Positions 6,626 through 14,153 of a DNA stretch of 20,291 nucleotides are shown in pieces. Each line of letters starts with the position of its first letter. Position 1 is the stretch's first letter. The position numbers and the translations under genes are program-made. Origin of the DNA: JALHNF01 sp039809305 (GTDB lineage: Bacteria; Patescibacteriota; Minisyncoccia; Phycocordibacterales; UBA5272); NCBI GenBank assembly GCA_039809305.1, contig JBDHUT010000003.1, positions 1 through 20,291 on the forward strand, given 5' to 3'. The notes beneath the pieces were generated by a model. The model had not been told where the DNA came from. It saw nothing but the letters and a program-made list of their open reading frames with translations, and made no database searches.

Positions 6626-8367
6626 TAGGTTTTGTTGATAAGAAAAAGCAATTGTCTGTGAGTGAAAGAAAAGCTCTCATGAATAAGATGTTGGATGAAA
6701 TCATCTATAGAGGACAGGATGCTTCTGGAATATATGAGAATGACGGGGTTGTTATAGGTCACAACCGTTTAGCGATACTTGATATATCTGAAAAAGCCAA
6801 CCAACCACTATCAACCAAAGATGATAATCTGATAATTTCTTATAACGGAGAAATATTTAATCATCTTGAGATGAGAGAGAGTTCCGTAAGGTATTTTACT
6901 AATTCTGATACCGAAACCTTTTTGCATGCCTATAAAAGACATAATAAAAAAGCTTTTGAGTCTATTAGAGGAATGTTCGCTGTAAGTTTTTATGAATCCT
7001 TGCCTAACAAGATAACTCTTTCTGTTGATAGTTTTGGTATCAAGCCACTTTACTATTTAAATACTGAAGATTGGTTCGCTTGGTCTTCTGAATCAAAAGT
7101 ATTCAAACATTTAGAGGGTTTTAATTTTTTAATAAATGAAGAACGATTGTTTGAGTACGGTGTTTTCAGGGTTATCGCAGGATCAGAGACTATGTTGAAG
7201 GGTGTATGTAAAGTTCTGCCGTCAGAAATAATTGAATATGATATTAATAGTGATTCTGTAATCTGTGATATGTATCGTAGTTCTGTAGAAGTTGGTAAAG
7301 ATAATCTTGAGGAATTATTAACACAAAGTATTTCAGAACACATCTTGGCAGATGTTCCAATTGGGTTTCAGCTTAGCGGAGGTGTGGACTCGAGTCTTAT
7401 AAGTGTAATAGCAAAAAAAGTTCTAAAACAAAAAGATGTTCACTCCTTTTCAATTGGACTTGATGATCCAAAATGGAATGAGTTTGAATACTCAAGGGAA
7501 GTGTCCAAATTACTAGGTACTACACACCATGAGATTGTTTTTGATCAAGATTATTTTTGTAGAAATTGCCCTATTGCCACTTATCATCTTGATGAGCCAG
7601 TCGCATATCCTAACACTGTACCCATAATGTTACTAAGTAATATCGCTTCAAATCATGTGAAAGTTTTATTGAGCGGTGAAGGAGCAGACGAGCTATTTGG
7701 AGGATATAATAGATATAGAAAATTTTTGTCAAAAAGCGATGAGGAATCAATAGTTTATTCAAACAGTTTCTCTACAGAAATAGATATTCGTCAATCTTTT
7801 AAGATTGATAATACAAAAATTGAACATAGGGAATTAATTGTTGATGGTATGAATGAAAAAAGTGTTATGCAAAAACTGGGGAATTATGATCTACAAACAT
7901 TCCTTCCGTCTCTACTGTTGAGGCAGGATAAGATGGGAATGGCATCTACGGTGGAAAACCGTTTTCCATTTTTAGATCCTCGATTAGCTAATTTTGCTCT
8001 CAGTTTACCTGATTCACAAAAAGTCAGTGATTTGGAAAGTAAGATTATTTTAAAAAATCTTGCGGGAAAATATCTGCCATCCGATGTTGTTTTTCGTAAA
8101 AAGTGTGGATTTGGTCTACCAATTTCTGAGTGGCTAAGAGATGCAGAGGGATTAGGTAGATATCTCAAATTTTTTACAGATCCAAAAATAAAAAGAAGTT
8201 ATCTTAATTATCAGAATATAGGCAAGTGCATTGATGAACATCTAAAACATGAAAAGGACAATTCAGAAATTATATGGATTCTTTTAAGTCTTGAGTTGTG
8301 GGCGATGATTTTTATTGATGGCACAAATCCAAAGAAAATATGGACTTCGCTAGAAAATAAACTGTAG
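6613..8367 (+). CDS. asnB: Asparagine synthetase (glutamine-hydrolysing), AsnB family
   Basis: A 584-residue two-domain enzyme. The N-terminal class II glutaminase domain begins Met-Cys-Gly, so Cys2 is the nucleophile and the start is forced. HNRLAILD (50-57) and YNGEIFN (77-83) are the glutamine-binding motifs; the usual RGPD is RGQD (33-36). The synthetase domain has the PP-loop SGGVDSS (255-261) for ATP pyrophosphatase chemistry, LSGEGADELFGGY, and RQDKMGMASTVENRFPFLDPRL, all family hallmarks. It may make free asparagine, or, as in many clustered homologues, amidate or cyclise another carboxylate. Its overlap with the ATP-grasp gene favours the second. AT-rich (21 of 60 GC in 7981-8040), with less GC than gyrB or thrS. 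No Shine-Dalgarno precedes it. Confidence 0.9.
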   Translation: MCGVIGFVDKKKQLSVSERKALMNKMLDEIIYRGQDASGIYENDGVVIGHNRLAILDISEKANQPLSTKDDNLIISYNGEIFNHLEMRESSVRYFTNSDTETFLHAYKRHNKKAFESIRGMFAVSFYESLPNKITLSVDSFGIKPLYYLNTEDWFAWSSESKVFKHLEGFNFLINEERLFEYGVFRVIAGSETMLKGVCKVLPSEIIEYDINSDSVICDMYRSSVEVGKDNLEELLTQSISEHILADVPIGFQLSGGVDSSLISVIAKKVLKQKDVHSFSIGLDDPKWNEFEYSREVSKLLGTTHHEIVFDQDYFCRNCPIATYHLDEPVAYPNTVPIMLLSNIASNHVKVLLSGEGADELFGGYNRYRKFLSKSDEESIVYSNSFSTEIDIRQSFKIDNTKIEHRELIVDGMNEKSVMQKLGNYDLQTFLPSLLLRQDKMGMASTVENRFPFLDPRLANFALSLPDSQKVSDLESKIILKNLAGKYLPSDVVFRKKCGFGLPISEWLRDAEGLGRYLKFFTDPKIKRSYLNYQNIGKCIDEHLKHEKDNSEIIWILLSLELWAMIFIDGTNPKKIWTSLENKL

Positions 8368-8422
8368 TAGTAAATTAGAGTTTATTTTAGAAATAGACAG
8401 TTTGAATACTGCACGCACTTTT

Positions 8423-10174
8423 TTAGAGAGTTCTCTCTTTAATTTCTTTCAAAATATTTTGTGTGAAATCTTCAAGGGAAATGTTTTCAATCTTACTTCC
8501 ATCTCGTTTTTCTACAGTGAGCATTTTACTTTCAACTTCTTTGTCGCCGAGGACAATTACATAGGGGACTTTTTCTGTTTTCGCATTTCGAATACGTTTA
8601 CCGAGTGAATCATTTGAGTCATCAAGTTCGACACGTACATCAACACTTTTCAGTGCTTCATACACACTCTTTGCAAACTCTGATTGCCGCTCGCCGATAG
8701 GGACAACTTTTACTTGAACAGGAGAAAGCCATGTAGGGAAGGCGCCAGCAAAGTGCTCAATAGCAACAGAGAGAAATCGTTCAAACGATCCCATGATTGC
8801 GCAATGAATCATCACCACCCCTTCTTTCTCTCCTTTTTCGTTCACGCAAGTAAGCTCAAAGCGTTCTGGTTGTACAAAGTCGAGCTGAATAGTTGCCACT
8901 TGTAAACTTCTTCCGATAGCATCTTTTGCGATGAAATCTATTTTTGGACCATAGAACGCAGCTTCACCAGGGCCGTCTATGTATTTCTCGCCAAAGTTTT
9001 TTACAATGACATCTCGTAGTTTACTTTCAGCAATTTCCCAGTTCTCGACCTTACCAAGATATTTTTCCGGTGTTGAGAGGTCTCGTCGCGATAGTCGAGG
9101 AGTGAGTATAAATCCAAATTTCGAATAAAACGTTTGGATAATTTCCCACACAGATTTCACCTCATCTTCAATCTGATTTACTCGACAAAATACATGCGCA
9201 TCGTCTTGAGTGATAGAAATTACACGAGAAAGTCCAGAGAGCTCTCCTGTTTGCTCGTCTCGGTACACCATTGTGCTCTCAGCATATCTCTGAGGCATGT
9301 CCCGGTATGATCGTGGTTCTGCATCAAAAATCTGAGTATGATGAGGGCAGTTCATTGGCTTCATTGCAAACACATGGCCATCGCGAGTTTGTATCTTGAA
9401 TAAATCTTCTGCGTATTTTGCCCAGTGGCCGCTTTTTTCATAGAGAGGTTGTTTTGTGATGTGAGGAATAACTACCTTGCCGTAGCCACGCGCTTTGCGA
9501 AGTTCCCATACAAAGTCTTGCAACTCTTCGCGGATAATAGTCCCTTTTGTTGTCCAAAGGGGAAGTCCGGCGCCAATGAGATCTGAGAATACAAAAAGAC
9601 CAAGTTCTTTGCCAAGTTTTCTGTGATCTCGTTTTTTTGCTTCTTCTTGTTGAGTAATATGTGCATCGAGTTCTTCCTTTGTATCGAATGCAAGTCCGTA
9701 GATACGAGTAAGCATTTGATTCTTTTCATCGCCACGCCAATATGCGCCAGCGATCTTTTCAAGTCTGAAACTTTCTGGATCAATATCTTTCAAATCATTT
9801 ACATGCCCACCTCGGCAAAGATCAGTAAACCAGTCGGTAGTGTAGAGTGTTATCGTTTCTCCTTTTTCTGCGATTTCATTGATAAGCTCTGTTTTATATG
9901 GATTGCTTGCAAAGTGGGCAAGTGCTTCGTTTTTTGAAACTTCTTTGTGTGAAAATGTCGCCCCCTTGCGAACAATTTTTTGCATTGCTTTTGTTAGCTC
10001 TTTCAAATCATCTTCAGTTGGCTTATTTCCACCAAAATCTATGTCGTAGTAAAAACCAGTATCAATTGCAGGACCAAGGGTTAATTTTGCCTCTGGGTAC
10101 TTTTCCAAAACTGCCATAGCAAGCACGTGGGCGAGCGAGTGTCGTTTGTCGACAATTGATTGTTTGTGTTCCAT
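8423..10174 (-). CDS. thrS: Threonyl-tRNA synthetase without TGS domain
   Basis: A 583-residue class II synthetase that charges tRNA-Thr. It starts directly at the editing domain: H12 and H16 (HSLAH) plus C120 and H124 (CRGGH) are the four editing-site residues. The catalytic core has the zinc ligand C276 in MNCPHH, motif 2 YRDEQTGELSGLSRV (R305), the second zinc ligand H327 in DDAHVFC, and the third histidine H457. Residue 458 is Cys (MIHCAIMGSFERF) where Escherichia coli has Arg. The C-terminal anticodon-binding domain is complete (VKVVPIGE onward). The roughly 60-residue N-terminal TGS domain of the E. coli enzyme (642 residues) is absent. The start is fixed by a leaderless-type promoter in a 27-bp gap. 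Convergent with asnB and divergent from lemA. Confidence 0.95.
   Translation of the reverse strand: MEHKQSIVDKRHSLAHVLAMAVLEKYPEAKLTLGPAIDTGFYYDIDFGGNKPTEDDLKELTKAMQKIVRKGATFSHKEVSKNEALAHFASNPYKTELINEIAEKGETITLYTTDWFTDLCRGGHVNDLKDIDPESFRLEKIAGAYWRGDEKNQMLTRIYGLAFDTKEELDAHITQQEEAKKRDHRKLGKELGLFVFSDLIGAGLPLWTTKGTIIREELQDFVWELRKARGYGKVVIPHITKQPLYEKSGHWAKYAEDLFKIQTRDGHVFAMKPMNCPHHTQIFDAEPRSYRDMPQRYAESTMVYRDEQTGELSGLSRVISITQDDAHVFCRVNQIEDEVKSVWEIIQTFYSKFGFILTPRLSRRDLSTPEKYLGKVENWEIAESKLRDVIVKNFGEKYIDGPGEAAFYGPKIDFIAKDAIGRSLQVATIQLDFVQPERFELTCVNEKGEKEGVVMIHCAIMGSFERFLSVAIEHFAGAFPTWLSPVQVKVVPIGERQSEFAKSVYEALKSVDVRVELDDSNDSLGKRIRNAKTEKVPYVIVLGDKEVESKMLTVEKRDGSKIENISLEDFTQNILKEIKERTL
8425..8438 (+). 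terminator. Possible weak terminator of the asnB operon inside the end of thrS
   Basis: A perfect 14-nt palindrome (AGAGAGTTCTCTCT) is followed on the plus strand by TTAATTTCTTTC. It lies in the last codons of convergent thrS, 57 nt past the asnB stop. The stem is short, so the call is weak. Between 8368 and 8422 I see nothing else. Confidence 0.3.
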
Positions 10175-10201
10175 AATGGGATAATATCATATAAATATAC
10201 T
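10175..10201. promoter_or_regulatory. Compact divergent promoter between thrS and lemA
   Basis: Minus strand: extended -10 TGATATTAT (10181-10189) leaves 6 nt before the thrS ATG, so +1 would fall on the A of ATG. Plus strand: TATAAA (10190-10195) also leaves exactly 6 nt before the lemA ATG. Both mRNAs would be leaderless, and neither gene has a Shine-Dalgarno. Confidence 0.6.
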
Positions 10202-10759
10202 ATGTTTTACATTATTTTAGTTGTATTTCTCGTGCTGATTTTTTGGGGAGTTGGTATTTATAATTCACTTATTCGTCTTCGACACGCAGTAGAGGAGGCG
10301 TGGTCAAATATTACCGTACTTCTTAAGCGTCGTTATGATCTTATTCCAAATCTCGTTGAAACAGTTAAAGGGTATGCTTCTCATGAAAAAACAACCTTAG
10401 AAAATGTAACAGCGGCTCGAACAGCTTCAATGAATGCATCTTCTCCGGCCGCTATTGCAAAGGCTGAGGAAGGTCTGACACTTGCTCTTAAGTCACTCTT
10501 CGCTGTGTCTGAGAATTATCCCGATTTAAAAGCAAATCAGAACTTTCTATCGCTTCAAGTGGAGCTTGCTGAAACAGAAAATAAAATACAAGGAGCAAGG
10601 ACAGAATACAACAAAGATGTGATGAAATATAATGTTGCTGTAGAGTCTTTTCCGGGCAATATTATTGCAGGGCAGTACGGTTTTCTCAAAAAAGAGTATT
10701 TTGAGCTTACGGAAGAACATCAAAAAGAGGTACAAACAGCCCCAGCTGTACGTTTTTAG
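10202..10759 (+). CDS. lemA: LemA family protein (first copy)
   Basis: A 185-residue LemA protein. A single N-terminal transmembrane helix (residues 3-20) is followed by the helical LemA domain with the family signature RRYDLIPNLVETVKGY (43-58), then FAVSENYPDLKANQNFLSLQVELAETEN. The C terminus ends in the typical AVRF. LemA proteins are membrane-anchored with unclear molecular function, and often sit beside HtpX or TPM-domain genes, as here. I chose the ATG at 10202: the frame extends back to 10160 through a non-ATG codon, but that would overlap thrS and its promoter. It has a sister copy at 11803 with the same layout; the pair flanks htpX. Confidence 0.93.
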   Translation: MFYIILVVFLVLIFWGVGIYNSLIRLRHAVEEAWSNITVLLKRRYDLIPNLVETVKGYASHEKTTLENVTAARTASMNASSPAAIAKAEEGLTLALKSLFAVSENYPDLKANQNFLSLQVELAETENKIQGARTEYNKDVMKYNVAVESFPGNIIAGQYGFLKKEYFELTEEHQKEVQTAPAVRF

Positions 10760-10795
10760 GGCGTAGTGTCAAGGCTTGCTTTTTTGCCTTCTTTG

Positions 10796-10840
10796 CGTAA
10801 AGTAGATAGGTACCGGTGAGAAACCCGACCTACTTTCACG
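10796..10840 (+). other. Stable hairpin in the lemA-htpX spacer
   Basis: CGT-AAAGTAG (10796-10805) pairs with CTACTTT-ACG (10830-10836 and 10838-10840) over 10 bp with one bulged C. Short GGT/ACC pairs inside extend it. A second small stem, TGCA/TGCA, lies at 10848-10861, just before the htpX start. No run of T follows, so this is not a typical terminator. It could be a processing or regulatory structure in the lemA-htpX message. Confidence 0.45.
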
Positions 10841-10867
10841 TTTGTTTTGCATCCCGGTGCATTACAT

Positions 10868-11773
10868 ATGAATAATCTTTACGATCAAAAAGCTAAAAAT
10901 ATAAGGAAAACATGGCTTTTAATGAGCCTCTTCTTCCTTGCAACAATCGCAATTGGCTCGCTCCTTGCGTATGCTTTCAGTGCTCCAATCCTTGCATATG
11001 CTTTTGGAATTTTTGGAATTATTTCAAATATCACCGCATACTGGTTTTCTGATAAGATTGCGCTTTCACAGTCTGGCGCTAAGCCTGCTTCGAAAGAAGA
11101 TTACCCAGAGCTCTATGCTATGCTTGATACTCTTTCAAAACGAGCGGAAATTCCTATGCCGAAAGTGTATGTGATTGAAGACCCAATGCCGAACGCATTC
11201 GCAACAGGACGAAACCCGCAAAATGCAGCCGTTGCAGTCACAACAGGTATTTTGCCACTCTTAAATAAGTCCGAACTCGAAGGAGTTATGGCTCACGAGC
11301 TTTCTCATATTGCAAACAGAGACACACTAATCATGACAGTTGTTACTGTCCTTGCTGGATTGCTTAGTATGTCTGCAAACTTTTTTGCATATAGTGGTTC
11401 TATGGGGGGTAATAATGAGAATAGAAATCCGCTATTCTTTTTCCTTGCAATCGCAGCTAGTATCATCGCTCCTTTTGCAGCGATGATTGTGCAACTTTCT
11501 ATTTCTCGTAAACGAGAATTTTTGGCGGATGCATCGGGCGCACTTCTTACCAAGTATCCACAGGGTCTTGCGTCAGCGTTGCAAAAAATTTCACAATTTA
11601 CCCAACCAATGCGACATGCAAGTGAGTCTACTGCGCACCTCTACATTGCAAACCCGATGGGACATGCTTTCTCAGGTGATGGACAAGAAAAGGTTGGATG
11701 GGTTACAAAATTATTTATGACACACCCTCCGATGCAAGAGCGTATTGATGCTTTACTTGGAAGAACAGAATAA
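10868..11773 (+). CDS. htpX: HtpX-family membrane zinc metalloprotease
   Basis: A 301-residue M48B protease that degrades damaged membrane proteins. Two transmembrane helices lie at about residues 18-34 and 38-58. The catalytic HELSH motif is H143-E144-x-x-H147, and the third zinc ligand is E217 in KREFLADASGA. Two more hydrophobic helices (about 155-172 and 184-205) lie between them, the usual HtpX arrangement. The C-terminal THPPMQERIDAL is the family end. ATG 10868 is chosen; the frame also opens at TTG 10847, but the extra residues are not HtpX-like. There is no clear promoter in the 108-bp spacer, so read-through from lemA is likely. HtpX beside LemA is a recurrent pairing that suggests shared envelope-stress work. 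Confidence 0.95.
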   Translation: MNNLYDQKAKNIRKTWLLMSLFFLATIAIGSLLAYAFSAPILAYAFGIFGIISNITAYWFSDKIALSQSGAKPASKEDYPELYAMLDTLSKRAEIPMPKVYVIEDPMPNAFATGRNPQNAAVAVTTGILPLLNKSELEGVMAHELSHIANRDTLIMTVVTVLAGLLSMSANFFAYSGSMGGNNENRNPLFFFLAIAASIIAPFAAMIVQLSISRKREFLADASGALLTKYPQGLASALQKISQFTQPMRHASESTAHLYIANPMGHAFSGDGQEKVGWVTKLFMTHPPMQERIDALLGRTE

Positions 11774-11784
11774 TTCTGGGATAC

Positions 11785-11790
11785 TATAAT
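11785..11790 (+). promoter_or_regulatory. Consensus -10 (TATAAT) upstream of the second lemA
   Basis: A perfect TATAAT ends 12 nt before the ATG at 11803; +1 would be near 11797 with a leader of about 6 nt. No good -35 at 16-18 bp is visible. A 5-bp stem (CAGAA/TTCTG) spans the htpX stop just upstream. Confidence 0.55.
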
Positions 11791-11802
11791 TATATAAACA
11801 AT

Positions 11803-12381
11803 ATGCAAACACGAAAAAATGCTGGATTTATTAAGTGGGTAGTTATTATCGGTGTTGTACTCCTCCTTGCTTCATGGTTTGTAGGTAAGTACAACTCGTT
11901 TGTAACTTTAAGTCAAAAAACAGACACACAGTGGGCGCAAGTTGAAAATCAACTTGAGCGACGTTTTGACCTCGTACCAAACCTTGTTAATTCTGTAAAA
12001 GGAATTACAAAACAAGAACTCGATGTCTTTACTGCAATTGCAGAAGCGCGAACTCGATATTCTGGTGCACAGACAACAGAAGATAAGGTTGCTGCTGCAA
12101 ACGAATATCAATCTGCACTTTCACGTCTCCTTGTTATTACAGAAAATTACCCACAACTTCGATCTGCTGAATCATTTAACGCCCTTATGGCAGAACTTGC
12201 AGGAACAGAAAATAGAATTGCAGTAGAGCGAGGACGATTTAATGAGGTGGTTGGTGAGTACAATGCAGCTACAAAACGTATACCAGGATCGTTTGTTGCA
12301 ATGATCGGTGGTTTTAAGCAAAAAGAACTTTTCAAAGCAGATGAAGCAGCACAAGCGACTCCAACAGTAAATTTTGAATAG
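11803..12381 (+). CDS. LemA family protein (second copy)
   Basis: A 192-residue LemA protein with a transmembrane helix at residues 11-27 and the signature ERRFDLVPNLVNSVKG (52-67), followed by ITENYPQLRSAESFNALMAELAGTENR and a C terminus TPTVNFE like that of its sister. It diverges clearly from the first copy (10202-10759), so this is an old duplication or separate acquisition, not a recent repeat. It is 4 nt upstream of the TPM-domain gene, so the two are probably coupled in translation; LemA next to a TPM/YgcG protein is a common arrangement. The exact function is not known for the family. An anchoring or scaffold role for envelope proteolysis is inferred from context. Confidence 0.93.
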   Translation: MQTRKNAGFIKWVVIIGVVLLLASWFVGKYNSFVTLSQKTDTQWAQVENQLERRFDLVPNLVNSVKGITKQELDVFTAIAEARTRYSGAQTTEDKVAAANEYQSALSRLLVITENYPQLRSAESFNALMAELAGTENRIAVERGRFNEVVGEYNAATKRIPGSFVAMIGGFKQKELFKADEAAQATPTVNFE

Positions 12382-12385
12382 TTTC

Positions 12386-13294
12386 ATGATTAAAAGACTC
12401 GCAAGAAGTTTCGGTGTACTTAGTACGCTTATCTGTGCGGGTTTTTTTGTGTTTGTATTTGCATACTCATCACCTGGAAGTCCTTCTGGGTATGTAAATG
12501 ATTTTGCCAATATCTTAGACGTTGATACAAGAACACTTCTTGAACAAAAGTTAGTTGTGTTTGAACAGAAAACATCACACGAAGTAGTTGTGGCGACAAT
12601 TCCTTCACTTGACGGTGACTACATAGAAAACTACGCAGAAAAACTTTTTAGAGAGTGGGGTATCGGAAAAGAAGATGTTGATAATGGAGTACTTCTTCTC
12701 ATTGCGCCAAACGATAGAGAAGTGCGAATTGAAGTTGGGTATGGACTCGAGGGGGCACTTGTTGATAGTGAAGCAAACGCTATTATTCAGGATTATATAA
12801 TTCCTGAGTTTAAAGAGGGTAATTATGTAAATGGAATTATTGCAGGGGTTGATGGAATCATTGCTGCAACCGAGGGTGAGATTGTAAGCACCGGAGGATC
12901 TCAAAAGGTAAACTGGGAAGAAATATTTTTCTTTATTATCTTTGCCTTTGTGTGGGGTATAAACATTATTATCCACATTTTCGCCTCGTCTAAATCGTGG
13001 TGGCTTGGTGGGGTTCTTGGAGGCGGTGCGGGATTTGTTATAACGTTCTTTGGATTATTTGGGGTTACTTTTGGTTCAGGTGTTTTCATCACTATTTTTC
13101 TTGCCTTTCTTGGCTTAGCGGTGGATTATTTTGTTTCCAAAAATAGCGAAGCGATTTTGAAGCGACTAAATAGTAGCGGTAGAAATAATGGGGGTTGGAC
13201 TAGTGGTGGTGGATTTGGTGGAGGGTCGTCAGGTGGATTTGGAGGTTTTGGTGGTGGTAGTTCAGGGGGTGGTGGTAGCTCAGGGCGCTGGTAA
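12386..13294 (+). CDS. TPM-domain (YgcG-like) membrane protein
   Basis: A 302-residue protein. Residues 1-27 are a signal peptide or anchor (positive start, hydrophobic 9-26), followed by an exported TPM domain (about 36-170) with GYVNDFANIL, VDNGVLLLIAPNDREVRIEVGYGLEGAL and a late aspartate-rich part. Hydrophobic segments follow at about 180-202 and 205-250, and the last 30 residues are Gly/Ser-rich, ending in RW. This order of signal peptide, TPM domain, helices and Gly-rich tail is usual for YgcG-type proteins. Some TPM-domain proteins have phosphatase activity; that is not shown here. I chose ATG 12386, 4 nt after the lemA stop, over the non-ATG start at 12374, which overlaps lemA. Confidence 0.9.
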   Translation: MIKRLARSFGVLSTLICAGFFVFVFAYSSPGSPSGYVNDFANILDVDTRTLLEQKLVVFEQKTSHEVVVATIPSLDGDYIENYAEKLFREWGIGKEDVDNGVLLLIAPNDREVRIEVGYGLEGALVDSEANAIIQDYIIPEFKEGNYVNGIIAGVDGIIAATEGEIVSTGGSQKVNWEEIFFFIIFAFVWGINIIIHIFASSKSWWLGGVLGGGAGFVITFFGLFGVTFGSGVFITIFLAFLGLAVDYFVSKNSEAILKRLNSSGRNNGGWTSGGGFGGGSSGGFGGFGGGSSGGGGSSGRW

Positions 13295-13300
13295 TAAAAT
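13295..13300 (+). promoter_or_regulatory. Possible leaderless-type -10 for the ZIP transporter gene
   Basis: TAAAAT ends 6 nt before the ATG at 13307, matching the spacing seen at thrS, 16578 and 19063. It directly follows the TPM stop codon. Chance is possible in this A-rich spot. Confidence 0.35.
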
Positions 13301-13306
13301 AAAAAC

Positions 13307-14017
13307 ATGACATTTATTGTCCTTAGTATCATAGGAGCGAGTATTCTTGGAGCTTTTTCTGCAAAGTTTCTTTTACGGGGCAACCACATATCTCTTGGAT
13401 TTGCAGGCGGTGCTATTTTGGGACTGGTATTTTTAGACATTATCCCAGAACTTGTTGAAGAAGCCGTGTCTCTTGGTATAGAAATCCATATTCTTTCCAG
13501 TGCTCTTCTTTTTGGTTTTTTAGGAATGCATATTTTAGAAAAAGTAAGTGGCTTTCATGAACATGGCCACGGCGATCACGAACATTCGCATAGTGGTGGT
13601 GGGGTTGCTGTGGGAACACTTTCAGCTCATGCATTTATTGATGGTCTTGGTATTGGGGCAGCGTACCTTGTTTCAAACACTTTAGGCACTTCAATTATCT
13701 TTGCATTCATTTTGCATAAATTTTTGGATGGCATGAATATTCAAGCAATTGCCCAAGCAAGTGTTTCAAAAAATAGACGACTCTTTTTACTAGCGAATAT
13801 TGGGATGACTATTTTAGGTGTACTTTGTGTCTCACTTCTTAGTTTACCAACAATGACACTTTTATTTTTAACAGCGCTTGTTGGTGGAGTACTTATTTAT
13901 GTGAGTGCTTCACATGTGCTTCCTGAGGCGCATGAGCATGAGAACTCTTGGAGAACTATTTTTGCAACTCTCTGCGGGGTGGTAATTGTTTTTCTTCTCT
14001 CACAATTTCATGTATAA
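13307..14017 (+). CDS. ZIP family divalent metal transporter
   Basis: A 236-residue ZIP protein that imports zinc or other divalent metals across the cytoplasmic membrane. About seven to eight hydrophobic segments are visible. A His-rich cytoplasmic loop (residues 84-95, HEHGHGDHEHSH) separates the early helices from the metal-site helices: H108-AFIDG (108-113) in helix 4 and H137-KFLDG (137-142) in helix 5 match the paired ZIP motifs. The usual HNxxDG is HAFIDG, so N is A. It starts 12 nt after the TPM gene and may be in the same operon. Its presence beside HtpX, a zinc protease, is suggestive but proves nothing. The metal cannot be told from the sequence. Confidence 0.92.
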   Translation: MTFIVLSIIGASILGAFSAKFLLRGNHISLGFAGGAILGLVFLDIIPELVEEAVSLGIEIHILSSALLFGFLGMHILEKVSGFHEHGHGDHEHSHSGGGVAVGTLSAHAFIDGLGIGAAYLVSNTLGTSIIFAFILHKFLDGMNIQAIAQASVSKNRRLFLLANIGMTILGVLCVSLLSLPTMTLLFLTALVGGVLIYVSASHVLPEAHEHENSWRTIFATLCGVVIVFLLSQFHV

Positions 14018-14032
14018 ATAGTGGGTCCAGAT

Positions 14033-14122
14033 GGAGAAATGCGAGAGTGGTTTAATCGACTACCTTGGAAAGGTAGCGTGTGGGCAACCGCACCGAGGGT
14101 TCGAATCCCTCTTTCTCCGCCA
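14033..14122 (+). tRNA. tRNA-Ser(GGA)
   Basis: Cloverleaf with a 7-bp acceptor stem (GGAGAAA/TTTCTCC), anticodon stem CTACC/GGTAG, and loop TTGGAAA with anticodon GGA at 14067-14069, which reads UCC and UCU. A long variable arm (about 14077-14093) is typical of class II tRNA-Ser. The T arm is GAGGG-TTCGAAT-CCCTC. Discriminator G at 14119 and an encoded CCA at 14120-14122. It lies 15 nt after the ZIP stop and may share its transcript. Confidence 0.97.
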
Positions 14123-14127
14123 AGATG

Positions 14128-14133
14128 TATAAT
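14128..14133 (+). promoter_or_regulatory. Consensus -10 (TATAAT) after the tRNA, for the small membrane-protein operon
   Basis: A perfect TATAAT lies 6 nt after the tRNA CCA end and 20 nt before the ATG at 14154; +1 would be near 14140. A -35 would fall inside the tRNA and none is clear. Confidence 0.5.
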
Positions 14134-14153
14134 ATACATACCAGTTATTTTAT

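Noticed and set aside
10160..10201. Extended LemA N terminus from 10160
   Set aside because: It would overlap thrS and its promoter, and it lacks a Shine-Dalgarno. The ATG at 10202 fits the -10 spacing.
10771..10790. AAGGC/GCCTT hairpin as a terminator of the first lemA
   Set aside because: The loop holds the T-run and no T-run follows the stem, so it does not fit a Rho-independent terminator.
10847..10867. HtpX start at TTG 10847
   Set aside because: The extra seven residues do not match HtpX, and the region is a small hairpin. ATG 10868 is better.
13190..13294. Apparent DNA repeat near the TPM gene end
   Set aside because: It is the codons of the protein's Gly/Ser-rich tail, which is normal for this family.
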